From positions 1 through 64,000 of the forward strand of contig URFQ01000001.1 of assembly GCA_900547195.1 (NCBI GenBank): DNA of 64,000 nt, in the 5' to 3' direction. Below are positions 18,216 through 27,032 of the stretch, piece after piece. Below the pieces are notes generated by a model that worked only from the letters and a program-made list of their open reading frames with translations, did not search any database and was not told where the DNA came from. How positions within the stretch are numbered: the stretch's first letter is position 1; each line of letters begins with the position of its first letter. The position numbers and the translations under genes were made by a program. Origin of the DNA: an uncultured Butyricicoccus sp. (GTDB taxonomy: Bacteria > Bacillota > Clostridia > Oscillospirales > Butyricicoccaceae).

Positions 18216-19088
18216 TTATCCGATCTTGGCGGCAGCCTCACGAATCATATTCTTCATATTGACATAAACCATTTCTTTGCGATATTCCGCCGACGCTCTC
18301 TGGTCGGAAATGGGCGCGATTGACTGTTCTGCCAAACGCGCAGCCCGCTCGATGATATCATCGGTCAGCTTCTTGCCGGCCAGCAGCTCCTCGACCGCAT
18401 GAACGCGAATCGGGGTCGGTGCAACCGCACCCAGCGCCACACGCGCCCTGTTCACCGTACCATCAGCATCCAGACCGATGCGCACGCCGATGCAGACAAT
18501 CGAAATGTCCGTATCGCCTCGGATCGCATGCTTATGGTATGCTGCCGCGCAGCGCTTACCCTGTGCAGGCAGCGTGAAGCTGACAACGAGCTCACCTTGC
18601 TCCAAAACGGTCTTGTCGGGGCCAACGAAGAACTTTTCGATCGGAACATCACGCTTGCCGTTCGGACCGATGATGTTTACAACGGCATCCGAAATCAGGA
18701 GGCCGGGGGTAGTGTCCGCACTGGGTGAAGCGTTGCAGTTGTTGCCGCCCAGCGTTGCGCGGTTACGGATCTGGGTGCTCGATACATGACCGGCGCACTC
18801 AGCAACGATCTGCCACTGACCTTCGCAAAGCGCCGGATCTCTGGACAGGCTCATCAAGTCGCGGGTCGCGCCGATAACTGCCTGATCTGCGCCGATCTTC
18901 ACATCCCTCAGCTCCGGAATCGCGGAAATATCAATGATCGCCTTGACGCGCAGCATATGTGCCTTCAGACGGATGACAACGTCCGTGCCGCCTGCAATGA
19001 TTTTACAGTCGCTGCCGTATTCCTGCAGCAGCTCCAGCGCCTGCTCCAGGGTTTCGGGCCGAAAATACTTCTCAAACTTCATTACCAT
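18216..19088 (-). CDS. FAD-binding subunit of a xanthine dehydrogenase family Mo-hydroxylase
   Basis: 290 residues, family length. The FAD-binding signatures are CKIIAGGTDVVIRLK (about 28-42) and STQIRNRATLGGNNCNASPSAD (core RNRATLGGNNCNA, about 105-125), followed by a CO-dehydrogenase-flavoprotein C-terminal domain (VGPDKT...LVVSFTLP). The subunit passes electrons from the Fe-S subunit to FAD. It is 14 bp after the 2Fe-2S subunit gene, with GGGGG before ATG 19088. No Tyr-Fe-S insertion of the 4-hydroxybenzoyl-CoA reductase type is evident. Confidence 0.92.
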   Translation of the reverse strand: MVMKFEKYFRPETLEQALELLQEYGSDCKIIAGGTDVVIRLKAHMLRVKAIIDISAIPELRDVKIGADQAVIGATRDLMSLSRDPALCEGQWQIVAECAGHVSSTQIRNRATLGGNNCNASPSADTTPGLLISDAVVNIIGPNGKRDVPIEKFFVGPDKTVLEQGELVVSFTLPAQGKRCAAAYHKHAIRGDTDISIVCIGVRIGLDADGTVNRARVALGAVAPTPIRVHAVEELLAGKKLTDDIIERAARLAEQSIAPISDQRASAEYRKEMVYVNMKNMIREAAAKIG

Positions 19089-19102
19089 TGTGTTTTCCCC
19101 CT

Positions 19103-19594
19103 TTATACCGCACCGTTGATCTCATCGCGGGCTGCCTCGATGGCCTCGATAATCTTCTTATAGCCGGTGCAGCGGCAGAGGTTGCCGTGCAGCGCTTCGC
19201 GGATCTCGTCCTCGGTCGCATGTGGGTTTTCGTCCAACAGCGCCTTCGCAGACAGAATCATACCGGGCGTGCAGTAGCCGCATTGAATCGCAAAATGCTC
19301 AATGAACGCCTTCTGCAGCGGATGCAGACCGTTTTCGCCTTCGATACCCTCGATGGTCGTGATCTTGGCGCCCTGTGCCTGACCAATCAGAATGGAGCAG
19401 GACTTCACCGCCTTGCCGTCCATGATGACCGTGCAAACGCCGCAGTTGGAGTCATCACAGCCATGCTTTACGCCGGTTAAGCCGAGATCCTCACGCAGAA
19501 CCTCCAGCACGGTGCGGTTGGGTGCAACCAGCAGCTCCACCGGACGGTTGTTCACTTCAAACGAAACAACAATCCTATTGTCTAAAAAGCTCAC
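19103..19594 (-). CDS. [2Fe-2S] subunit of the Mo-hydroxylase
   Basis: 163 residues. The N-terminal plant-ferredoxin-type cluster has GCDDSNCGVC followed by the fourth Cys in KSCSIL; the C-terminal helical cluster has CGYCTPGMILSAKALL and GNLCRCTGYKKII. This gives two [2Fe-2S] clusters, as in all small subunits of the xanthine oxidase family. The start overlaps the stop of the large-subunit gene by four bases, so they are translated together. Confidence 0.93.
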   Translation of the reverse strand: MSFLDNRIVVSFEVNNRPVELLVAPNRTVLEVLREDLGLTGVKHGCDDSNCGVCTVIMDGKAVKSCSILIGQAQGAKITTIEGIEGENGLHPLQKAFIEHFAIQCGYCTPGMILSAKALLDENPHATEDEIREALHGNLCRCTGYKKIIEAIEAARDEINGAV

Positions 19595-22020
19595 TTTTCA
19601 GCCGCCTCCTTTGCCTTTTTCTCCTTGATAAGCTTCAAAATGCGCTCGGCCGTCATCGGGAAATAAGTTGGGCGAACGCCGACCGCCTGATAGATCGCCT
19701 CTGCGATCGCGGGCGGGAACGGAATCGTGATCGACTCTGCCATGCCTTTCGCGCCAAATGGGCCGTCCGGCAGCGGATCGGGGTTAATAAACGAATGGAA
19801 ATCCGCCTGCTTCGGGGAAGCCAGCGTATCGGCTACACGGTAATCGGACAGACCGGTGTTGACGATGCAGCCGTTCTTGTCATAAATCTCTTCTTCCTGC
19901 GTAACGTAGCTGGTTGCCATCATGACGCCGCCCTCGATCTGGCCCTCAACCAGCTTCGGATTGATCGGGTTACCGGTATCCGCGGAGCAGGCAACGCGCA
20001 GCAACTTGACCTGACCGGTCTCCTCGTTGACCGCGACTTCAACGGCAGCAGCCGCATACTGGAACCAGTTCCACATACGCTTGGTCAGGCCGTCGTGTCC
20101 CCACGAGCGGATGGGCGCCGGACAGAATACACCGTGACCTTCGACCGGAGAGAACCGCATCAGACCCCAGTTGCCCTGCGCATAAGGCGAGGTGTTCTTG
20201 AACAGGGTAGCCAGCTCCAGCTCCTGAATATCAGAGCCAACGATCACGGCCTTATCGCCATGGATTGTGACCTTGCTCTTATGTACGCCGATCTCACGCG
20301 CCGCTGCTTCCTGCAGCTTGTCCTTGACCTCCTCGGCAGCAATCTTGACCGCATTGCCGGTGGTATAGGTCGTGCGAGAGGACGCCGAGTAGTTGTCAAA
20401 AGGAGTCAAGACGCTGTCGCCCTTGATGACCTTGATTTTTTCGATCGGCAGCTCCAGGACGCTTGCAGCGATCTGCGCCATGACCGTGGATGCGCCCATG
20501 CCGTTTTCATCACAACTGATCAAAACTTCAACGCTCGCATCGCTGTAATAGCGGACAATCGCCTCTGCACGGCCAAGAGGGGTATTTTGCTTGCCGCCGA
20601 CTGCACAACCCTTGCCGCGTTTCCAGACCGAGCCGTCCTGCTCCGAGGGCTTGTCAATCTCAATCTTTTCCGCGCAGGCCCGCAGGCACTGTTCCACACC
20701 GATGGAGGTGATGCGCTCGCCGTAACCGTCCTCGCCGCCGTTTTTAATGAAATTCTTGACGCGCAGCTCGACCGGACTCATGCCCAGCTCGTCGGCCAGC
20801 TCATTCATCATGCACTCCATCCCAAACTCGGCTTCCGGGCAGCCAAGGCCGCGGAATGGGCCGACCGGCATGGTATTGGTGACCGTTGCAGCAGTATCCA
20901 TATGGATGTTGTCGATGTCGTAAACACAGACCGCGCCCGAGGAGGACAGACGCCCGGTGTACGATACGTTGTTCTGGATTGCGCCGATCTCCTCTACGCA
21001 GTCATAATCCTGCGCGATCACGCGGCCATCCTTGGTTGCGCCGAACTTTACGCGGCTGTATACCGGCCAGGCGGCCGGTGCGCCGGTAAACTGCTCCTTG
21101 CGCGTATACTGATAGGCGCAGCTACGCTTCAGATACAGCGTGATCAGCGCGCACAGGACTTCGGCATACGGGGTCAGGCGGCCGCCAAACGAACCGCCGA
21201 TGTATGGCTGGATGGTGCGTACCTTGCTCTCCGGCATCTCAAAAATATTGACAATCGCAGACTTAATAACTCCATGGATGCCGCAGCCGCTGCCGTACAT
21301 CGTGATGCTGCCGTCACTGTTGTAAGTGCAGATTGCGGTCGCCAGCTCAAGATGCGTATGGGAACGTCTGCCGGTGCAGAACTCGCGCTCTACAACAATA
21401 TCGGCCTGCTCCATCGCCTCATGCACATTGCCCTTATCGAGCACGTAATTGCCCACGATATTGGGAGAGGTTCCCTCGCCGGAGAACTTGCTTTTGACAA
21501 TATCCAGCCGGCCGATACCGGCCCACGGATTCGATGCATCGACTACGCCGTCGCCATGGCCGGATGCCGGATCAATGATCGACTTTGGATGCGGATCAAG
21601 AGCTTCCTGAACAGTCAGGATATGCGGCAGCTGTTCGTACTCCAGTTCGATTGCATCGACAGCGTCTTCAGCCAGTTCCACCGTCTCCGCCGCAACAATG
21701 GCAATCGGCTGACCCGCCCAGATGCACTCACCATCCACCGGAAAGCGAACCGATTCGGGAAGACGCTCCATATGGAACGGAGAACGCTCGGCCGTGAAGA
21801 TCCTTGCAACGCCCGGCATGGCCTCCGCTCTGCTCACATCGAGCTTCGTGATCTTACAATGCGCCACCGGGCTGCGCAAAATTTTTACATGCAGCAGATC
21901 CGGAATGAACTTATAGTAGTCGCTGGCGAATAATCCCTTACCAGTCGCCTTATCATAAGCATCTACACGGACCGGGGTCTGACCAATATAATTGGTTGCT
22001 TTTTCAGGCGTATTACTCAC
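19591..22020 (-). CDS. Molybdopterin-binding catalytic subunit of a xanthine dehydrogenase family hydroxylase
   Basis: 809 residues from a GTG at 22020 behind GGAGGTAGTATT. It has TGKGLFASDYY near the N terminus, IQPYIGGSFGGRLTPYAE, VGPFRGLGCPEAEFGMECMM (usually AFRGFG; here PFRGLG), MGASTVMAQIAASVL and the active-site Glu segment FGAKGMAES (near residue 758). The enzyme hydroxylates a C-H bond next to a ring nitrogen or an aldehyde carbon using water. The residues that set purine specificity in xanthine dehydrogenase cannot be confirmed by eye, so the substrate (purine, nicotinate-like heterocycle or aldehyde) is open. The operator motif lies 119-130 bases before the start. Confidence 0.9.
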   Translation of the reverse strand: MSNTPEKATNYIGQTPVRVDAYDKATGKGLFASDYYKFIPDLLHVKILRSPVAHCKITKLDVSRAEAMPGVARIFTAERSPFHMERLPESVRFPVDGECIWAGQPIAIVAAETVELAEDAVDAIELEYEQLPHILTVQEALDPHPKSIIDPASGHGDGVVDASNPWAGIGRLDIVKSKFSGEGTSPNIVGNYVLDKGNVHEAMEQADIVVEREFCTGRRSHTHLELATAICTYNSDGSITMYGSGCGIHGVIKSAIVNIFEMPESKVRTIQPYIGGSFGGRLTPYAEVLCALITLYLKRSCAYQYTRKEQFTGAPAAWPVYSRVKFGATKDGRVIAQDYDCVEEIGAIQNNVSYTGRLSSSGAVCVYDIDNIHMDTAATVTNTMPVGPFRGLGCPEAEFGMECMMNELADELGMSPVELRVKNFIKNGGEDGYGERITSIGVEQCLRACAEKIEIDKPSEQDGSVWKRGKGCAVGGKQNTPLGRAEAIVRYYSDASVEVLISCDENGMGASTVMAQIAASVLELPIEKIKVIKGDSVLTPFDNYSASSRTTYTTGNAVKIAAEEVKDKLQEAAAREIGVHKSKVTIHGDKAVIVGSDIQELELATLFKNTSPYAQGNWGLMRFSPVEGHGVFCPAPIRSWGHDGLTKRMWNWFQYAAAAVEVAVNEETGQVKLLRVACSADTGNPINPKLVEGQIEGGVMMATSYVTQEEEIYDKNGCIVNTGLSDYRVADTLASPKQADFHSFINPDPLPDGPFGAKGMAESITIPFPPAIAEAIYQAVGVRPTYFPMTAERILKLIKEKKAKEAAEK

Positions 22021-22138
22021 AATACTACCTCCTTCTCGGTTTTAATGCTTTCATTATACGGCGCCGGCCTACGAAAGGCATCGTCATCTCTGACCCAAAA
22101 CAAATTTTGTTTGTGCATTATTTTTAAGTAAATTATAT

Positions 22139-22150
22139 ATAATCGTTTAT
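22139..22150. promoter_or_regulatory. Operator-like motif upstream of the Mo-hydroxylase operon
   Basis: ATAATCGTTTAT, one mismatch from ATAATCGATTAT, flanked by TAT on the left as in the perfect copy at 14057. It lies in the AT-rich divergent region between the large-subunit gene and the second PucR gene, so it may serve both. Confidence 0.5.
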
Positions 22151-22303
22151 TTTTCAATTCATTTTCATGAGAGATGCTTCCATGTTAAGTTCTTTATCTT
22201 TTCTTGCACAATTCGCCCGCCCAAAATGTGCATTTTCGAGATTTCCGCAATTTTACAGCCTGCATTTTGCCATCTATCATAAGAAAAAGGAGTGAGCTCG
22301 CCA

Positions 22304-23710
22304 ATGAATTTTTCCCTGTGGAACTTTAAAGAATGGTTTGAACGTCAAGGCATCGACCTTTCCTACATGATTTCGGACAACACAGCCTCGATCTCCATGC
22401 TTTCTACCGCGGATTCGGCCTCGGAGGGCAGACTCGGCTGCGCGCTCGTGCAGCCGGGCGAACAGTTGACCGATTGCACCGGGTTCCATACCGTACTGCG
22501 GTTTGGCAGCGACCGCATCCTGTTTCCGGTTGCTTCTCCCGCAGAGGTTCTCGACGCAGGCGCCGCGATGATTGAATACTATCTGGACTGGGAAAATAGC
22601 CTGTTTGACGCCATCACAGCAGGCCGCTCCCCCGAGGAGCTGGTTCAGCTAAGCCAGACGGTGTTTCCGTTTCCCGCCGCGTTTTTTCTGCCGAGCGGCG
22701 CGCCATTTTTTCAGACCGCCGGCTGGTCTCTTCCGCTGAATGCGCAGCGCATACAGCCCTTGCTGCAAAATCTCTCACAGGCACAGCCCTTTTTCCGCAC
22801 GCTGTTTCTAGAACGGCCGCACACCTTTCTCTCGGAAGTTCTGTTCTCGAACAATTCCCCGCTCGGTTTGCTGACCGCTTATGAAGCCCAAAAAAAGTTT
22901 CAGCCTGGGGATATCCACATTTTTCACACGCTGGCCAGTTCGATTTGCACGGCGTTATGTTTTCGCCCGGATGCGCTGACCGCATCTCATCCGCTGGCAA
23001 CCTGGTTCACGCGCAGTATCACCGCTCCAGCCGGCTCAGCGCCTGCTCCGCCATCTATGCTGGCTCAGCTCGGCTGGCAGCCCGATGATTGCTACGTCAT
23101 TGCATCGATCTATCTGTCTGACTGTGAAAGCCCGCTTTCAGCGTGTATCGCGGCATTCACCGACTCCAATCATTGCTGCGCCGTACCTCCGGAATCGCTC
23201 TGTATGCTGATCCGTCTGAGTCATAACGATTTAACCGATGAAATCGAATATCTGCGCGGGCACGGTCTGGCTGATTCCCATAGAATTGGCCTGAGCCTTC
23301 CGTTTCAGGGGCTGGACAGACTGCCGCAGTTCTATCAGCAGTCGCTTTGGGCCGTGCAATATGCCCAGCGAAAAAGCTTGTATCTGGTTTCCATACAGGA
23401 ACTGCTTCCAGAGGCCATCCGTCGTGCCTTCCGCGCTATCCCGCACGCCCAAGCAATGGTTCACCCATCCATCCGGAAATTGGCCGCCGCCGGTCTTCAC
23501 GATGGAGATCATCTGCTTGAAACCCTGTCCGCTTATCTGACCTTTGGCTGTTCGGCTTCACAGACCGCGGATGCGTTATTCATCCACCGCAATACGCTGC
23601 GCTCCCGTCTGCAGAAAATTCAGTCCATCATCCCCATTCCGCGAAATGATCCGGTGCTTCGGGAACAATATCTGCTTTCTCTGCTGCTTTATACGGCCAC
23701 GGAATCCTAA
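22304..23710 (+). CDS. Second PucR-type transcriptional regulator
   Basis: 468 residues from ATG 22304, about eleven bases from AAGGAG. It is a paralogue of the regulator at 15994: same WNFKEWF start, similar length, same C-terminal helix-turn-helix (SQTADALFIHRNTLRSRLQKI). The middle holds a GGDEF-like or GAF-like sensor region without clear catalytic motifs. It is divergent from the Mo-hydroxylase operon across a 283-bp AT-rich gap, the classic layout of a dedicated activator. Confidence 0.8.
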   Translation: MNFSLWNFKEWFERQGIDLSYMISDNTASISMLSTADSASEGRLGCALVQPGEQLTDCTGFHTVLRFGSDRILFPVASPAEVLDAGAAMIEYYLDWENSLFDAITAGRSPEELVQLSQTVFPFPAAFFLPSGAPFFQTAGWSLPLNAQRIQPLLQNLSQAQPFFRTLFLERPHTFLSEVLFSNNSPLGLLTAYEAQKKFQPGDIHIFHTLASSICTALCFRPDALTASHPLATWFTRSITAPAGSAPAPPSMLAQLGWQPDDCYVIASIYLSDCESPLSACIAAFTDSNHCCAVPPESLCMLIRLSHNDLTDEIEYLRGHGLADSHRIGLSLPFQGLDRLPQFYQQSLWAVQYAQRKSLYLVSIQELLPEAIRRAFRAIPHAQAMVHPSIRKLAAAGLHDGDHLLETLSAYLTFGCSASQTADALFIHRNTLRSRLQKIQSIIPIPRNDPVLREQYLLSLLLYTATES

Positions 23711-23723
23711 TTCCTACAAAAAA

Positions 23724-23756
23724 ACAGGTCTATACCTTTCCGGTACAGACCTGTCT
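23724..23756. terminator. Bidirectional terminator between the second pucR-like gene and gntR
   Basis: Stem ACAGGTCT / AGACCTGT with an inner TACC/GGTA helix; A-run on the left and T-rich on the right, between convergent genes. Confidence 0.75.
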
Positions 23757-23769
23757 GCGTCTTCCTATG

Positions 23770-24432
23770 TTATTCATCTATTTTTCCGAGGCCATCGATC
23801 AGCATGCGGAAATGGCTTTCAATTTCAGCACGGCCGAGCGTTTCATTCCGCATCTCGATCGCCTGATACAGCCGCTCATGCCGCTTGGCAAGTTCGACCA
23901 TAGATTCGCGTGAAAACACCGTGCTCAGCTTGGTATTGTCACGGATATAGCACTGCTGCCAAAGCCGTTTCAGCAGTTCGTTTCCCGAAGCCTTCACGAA
24001 CGCCTCATGGAAACACACATCGTGCTCAATGAAGCGCTTCATATTGCCCTGCTCTGCGCTTGCGAGCATTTCTTGCAGATGTCCCTTCATGACCGGCAAC
24101 AAAGTTTCCACTTCTCCATGGATCGCCTCACCAATCGCCATGGTTTCAAGCGCAATGCGGATCTGATAGGTATCAATGATATCTTTTCGTGTCAGCTTGC
24201 GCACGATGCAGCCTTTATAGGGAATATTCTCCACTAAGCCGATCATCTCCAGCTCGCGAATGGCTTCACGAATCGGCGACTGGGAAACCCCAAGCTCTTT
24301 AGCCCATCGTGTTTCGACAATGCGTTCTCCCGGAGCGAGTTCTCCAGAAATGATGGCTTCCATGAGCGCCTCTTTGATTTCTTCACGATATAAGGGTCGC
24401 TTTGCAATGCGATAGGATTTTTTCTCCGTCAT
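23770..24432 (-). CDS. GntR-family (FadR subfamily) transcriptional regulator
   Basis: 220 residues. The winged helix-turn-helix is at about 14-75, with LMEAIISGELAPGERIVET and LGVSQSPIREAIRELEMIGL, followed by an FCD effector domain (about 90-215) with RIALETMAIGEA and FHEAFVKASGNELL; its His and Asp residues usually bind a metal and a carboxylate ligand. It starts 20 bp after moaC and shares that promoter, which has the ATAATCGATTAT-type operator, so autoregulation is likely. It is the best candidate for repressor of the four-site regulon, with a pathway acid as inducer. Confidence 0.88.
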   Translation of the reverse strand: MTEKKSYRIAKRPLYREEIKEALMEAIISGELAPGERIVETRWAKELGVSQSPIREAIRELEMIGLVENIPYKGCIVRKLTRKDIIDTYQIRIALETMAIGEAIHGEVETLLPVMKGHLQEMLASAEQGNMKRFIEHDVCFHEAFVKASGNELLKRLWQQCYIRDNTKLSTVFSRESMVELAKRHERLYQAIEMRNETLGRAEIESHFRMLIDGLGKIDE

Positions 24433-24452
24433 ACACGCGCCTCCTTTGCTCC

Positions 24453-24926
24453 TTATTCCTGATATCGGTATTCTCCGGACTTTCCTCCGGCTTTGTGCAG
24501 CAGCAGCACCTGATCGATGCGCATCCCCCGGTCAATGGCCTTGCACATGTCGTAAATCGTCAGCGCAGCGACCGAAACCGCCGTCAGCGCCTCCATCTCA
24601 ATACCGGTTTTATGCGTGCAGCGCAGCGTGCTGACAAGCCGCACCTCGGTTTCAGAAATCGGCGTGATCTCGACCTCGATGCCGTCAATCGGCAACGGAT
24701 GGCACATGGGGATTAGATCACTCGTACGCTTGGCCGCCATGATTCCTGCAATCCGCGCGCAGGCGAATACGTCCCCTTTCGGCATTGTGCCTTCAGCAAT
24801 TCTGCGCAGTGTTTCCGGGTGCATAGTAATCACGGCCTGTGCCTGCGCCGTGCGCTTTGTTGTCTGCTTGTCCCCGACGTCCACCATGTGTGCGGCGCCA
24901 TTTTTGTCCAAATGTGTCAACTCCAT
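24453..24926 (-). CDS. moaC: Cyclic pyranopterin monophosphate synthase MoaC
   Basis: 157 residues from ATG 24926 (an in-frame ATG at 24941 would sit only seven bases from the operator and has no ribosome binding site). [20 protein letters not shown] opens the protein; [14 protein letters not shown] and the catalytic-region [30 protein letters not shown] follow (core [15 protein letters not shown]). MoaC turns 3',8-cyclo-GTP from MoaA into cPMP. It leads a two-gene unit with gntR, away from the other Mo-cofactor genes but under the same operator motif. Confidence 0.9.
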   Translation of the reverse strand: MELTHLDKNGAAHMVDVGDKQTTKRTAQAQAVITMHPETLRRIAEGTMPKGDVFACARIAGIMAAKRTSDLIPMCHPLPIDGIEVEITPISETEVRLVSTLRCTHKTGIEMEALTAVSVAALTIYDMCKAIDRGMRIDQVLLLHKAGGKSGEYRYQE

Positions 24927-24947
24927 ATGATCAGCTTCCATTGCAAT

Positions 24948-24959
24948 AAAATCGATTAT
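24948..24959. promoter_or_regulatory. Operator-like motif at the moaC-gntR promoter
   Basis: AAAATCGATTAT, one mismatch from the ATAATCGATTAT core. On the minus strand TATAAT overlaps it, so a bound protein would block the -10 region. Confidence 0.55.
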
Positions 24960-25023
24960 ATGTTATATTAAATCACGTTTTCATATTCAATGTCAAGTCG
25001 CTTATCTAAAAACCTATTATTCC

Positions 25024-25278
25024 CACCATGGCATATGGATGTGTCCGCGCCGAAATTCACGAAGCTGGACGCCATATAAACAGCAGGCGGAGCAGTGGCG
25101 AGATGGGGCGCTGTACCCCGCAATACGGATTCCGGAAAAGCTGCGCGGGATGGAATTTGATAAAGGCTACAGTATTGTTAAGGCGTATGTAAGCAGCCGG
25201 AAAATGGATAAAGAAATACCGAATCACAATGCAAGTAGTGGCGAAACGGCTGCTGAAACAGGAGGACGGCAGGCCTGA
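25024..25278 (+). pseudogene. Fragment of an IS21-type transposase (IstA)
   Basis: A frame of about 80 residues reads SWTPYKQQAEQWRDG, AIRIPEKLRGM and GYSIVKAYVSSRK, like the segment after the helix-turn-helix in IstA proteins of the IS21 family. There is no start region, no catalytic DDE domain and no IstB, so it is a scrap marking the edge of the mobile zone. Confidence 0.55.
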
Positions 25279-25299
25279 ATGGGCAGGCCCTGGCCTGGT

Positions 25300-25488
25300 A
25301 CAACAAGATCAATGGTTTACTAAGCATATTTGTTTAGCCACCGTATACTATACACAAAAATTTAAGTCAAGCGGTATGCAGGAAAGTGTTAAATAATTTT
25401 GTTTAGTTTTCCTCGGCTCTACTAAGCATTTGTGCTATAGTTTATTTATACAAAACCAAACAGAGGAATTATCTCAAGGGAGCGATGT
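25300..25488 (+). other. Remnant regulatory region of a lost integrative element
   Basis: The stretch shares ordered blocks with the xis-regulator spacer of the second element (63763-63928): CTAAGCA, TTGTTTA, TATACTATAC, CAAGCGG and a final GGGAGCGATG. A 14-bp operator-like word, TAAACAAATATGCT, occurs at 63874 and, inverted, at 25322-25335. The regulator gene that should follow the final ATG is cut off by the IS256 fragment. Confidence 0.5.
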
Positions 25489-25489
25489 T

Positions 25490-25921
25490 ACTTTCAGGGG
25501 TCGCTGCTGCCATTCTTTTGCGATGGGGAGAATTTTGTCCGTTACCCAGCTCACCGTCGTATCAGAGACCTCTATACCGTAGATGTCACGGATGTGGCTT
25601 TCGATGTCGCTGGTTGTCATGCCCTTTGCATACATAGACAGGATCTTTTCTTCGATATCCTGACTGATGCTGGTCTGGTTTTTCTTCAAGAGCTGCGGCT
25701 CAAATTCACCTTTTCGATCTCGCGGAACGAGAACCTTCACATCGCCAAAGCTGGTGCGCAAGCATCTTGCTGCTATGCCCGTTCCGGCTGTTGTCGGTGT
25801 CTTTGTTCTTGTAATCATACTTGCTGGAGCCAAGTTCGTCATCCATGCTGCTTGCCTGCAGCAGCTCACGGATTTTTGCTCTGCGCTCATTTTCTTCGGG
25901 ACTGCGATTCTTTCTGGCCAT
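25490..25921 (-). pseudogene. IS256-family transposase fragment, frameshifted and truncated
   Basis: From ATG 25921 (MARKNRSPEENERRAKI) the protein matches the N terminus of IS256 (mutator-type) transposases, changes frame near 25765, and goes on as VPRDRKGEFEPQLLKKNQ, SISQDIEEKILSMYAKGMTT and DKILPIAKEWQQRPL. It stops matching at about 25497, before the catalytic DDE core, so two thirds are missing. Upstream, at about 25925-25990, an inner hairpin and ACACAAAATTTGGG look like the left end of the IS. It is inactive. Confidence 0.75.
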
Positions 25922-26195
25922 AATAAAAAACCTCCGATGTGGTGCTTTTATTCTACAGCACATCGGAAGTTTACACAAAATTTGGGGTTGGCCCAAAAAA
26001 CAGTAATTCCGGGGCTTTTTCAGCCTCAAGAAATCATTTCCACTCGACAGAGGCTAATCAGTTTCGTTTAGGAAATACTTTCTGTCGTATTCGTGGCTCC
26101 TTTGATTATTTGAATTATCCATATTATCCTGCCTATAAGGTATTATAAGTAATTCCGCCATGAAAAGCAAACAGCATAACACGACAAATTGGAAT

Positions 26196-26654
26196 TTATC
26201 GTATACAAGTATATACATACTCCATTGGTACATCCATACGCTGTGCAATTTGCTCTGGCGTCATCCCATCATTCAAAAACCGCTTACAGACTGCTTCCAT
26301 ATTCTCTCCAACCTCGATAATGTGCTTATCAGGGTCATAAAAGCGTACTACACGCTGTCCCCAGCTATGCTCTTTGACTGGGTGAATATACTGAACGACA
26401 CATTCATTCAGCTTTTTTGCAAAGGAATCAAAGTCATCTTCTTCAAAGTATATCTCATAGCTGTTGCCACCGAAAGAAATATCATCCGTACCGATAAATT
26501 CCTTATATGTTTCTAAAGTCTGCAACGCCAGTCCGCCTGTTAAAGTTTTATTGGCTCCAAAATCCATAATTACATCAAGGCCAAGAACCTTTTTATAAAA
26601 CTTGACCGACTTATCCATGTCGCTTACAACCAGCATGGGAGAATTTAGTTTCAT
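26196..26654 (-). CDS. VOC family protein with a C-terminal helix-turn-helix-like tail
   Basis: 152 residues. The vicinal-oxygen-chelate fold is marked by MLVVSDMDKSVKFYKKVLGLD at the N terminus (bleomycin-resistance/glyoxalase type; core DMDKSVKFYKKVLG) and YDPDKHIIEVGENMEAV, with the usual Glu ligand. The last 30 residues, NDGMTPEQIAQRMDVPMEYV, look like a small helical extension. It is common as a stand-alone gene in Clostridia and its substrate is unknown. It is in the same direction as, and 11 bp downstream of, the DUF3795 gene. Confidence 0.75.
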   Translation of the reverse strand: MKLNSPMLVVSDMDKSVKFYKKVLGLDVIMDFGANKTLTGGLALQTLETYKEFIGTDDISFGGNSYEIYFEEDDFDSFAKKLNECVVQYIHPVKEHSWGQRVVRFYDPDKHIIEVGENMEAVCKRFLNDGMTPEQIAQRMDVPMEYVYTCIR

Positions 26655-26665
26655 TTTCTTTCACC

Positions 26666-26998
26666 TCACAAACCCAAGTTTTTTCGTGCTTCTGGATTGT
26701 TTCCGATAATCACCGCTACGGTCTCACATTTAGCTACATCGGGACAATCTCCACATGTAGCCACACCTTTTCTCAATGCGCACTGGCGAATGGCGCAGAG
26801 ACTATCACAGAATACAGTTTTCATCCCGTCAATACGACAACCTTCACAGTTAATATGTTCAGGCAATATAGGGGCATTATTTAACTCAGCCCATAGTTTC
26901 GCAGTTTTCTCACGCAATACCTGATCATCATTGATTGTTGCAAGGTATGCATCGCATTTTTCACAGTCCAGTCCGCAGTATGCAATCATGCTTTTCAT
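26666..26998 (-). CDS. DUF3795 cysteine-rich protein
   Basis: 110 residues from ATG 26998, with GGGAGG upstream; the frame is open 39 bases further but without a better start. The cysteine pattern is typical of DUF3795: MIAYCGLDCEKCDAYLAT, INCEGCRIDG, VFCDSLCAIRQCALRKG and TCGDCPDVAKCE. Such proteins probably bind zinc or an Fe-S cluster; no function is established. Confidence 0.75.
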   Translation of the reverse strand: MKSMIAYCGLDCEKCDAYLATINDDQVLREKTAKLWAELNNAPILPEHINCEGCRIDGMKTVFCDSLCAIRQCALRKGVATCGDCPDVAKCETVAVIIGNNPEARKNLGL

Positions 26999-27032
26999 AG
27001 TTATGTGCCTCCCGAAAACAAGATTTATCACG

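Noticed and set aside
19522..21933. An 803-codon plus-strand open frame opposite the Mo-hydroxylase large subunit
   Set aside because: It is an antisense shadow: the minus strand encodes a complete molybdopterin subunit with all motifs and a ribosome binding site, while the plus frame has no motif and a composition rich in Arg, Leu and Ala set by the GC-rich third positions.
25013..25024. ATTCCCAC at 25015 as another attachment site
   Set aside because: It lacks the final TC of the ten-base motif and does not give the Glu-Trp-Glu-stop reading; it is probably chance.
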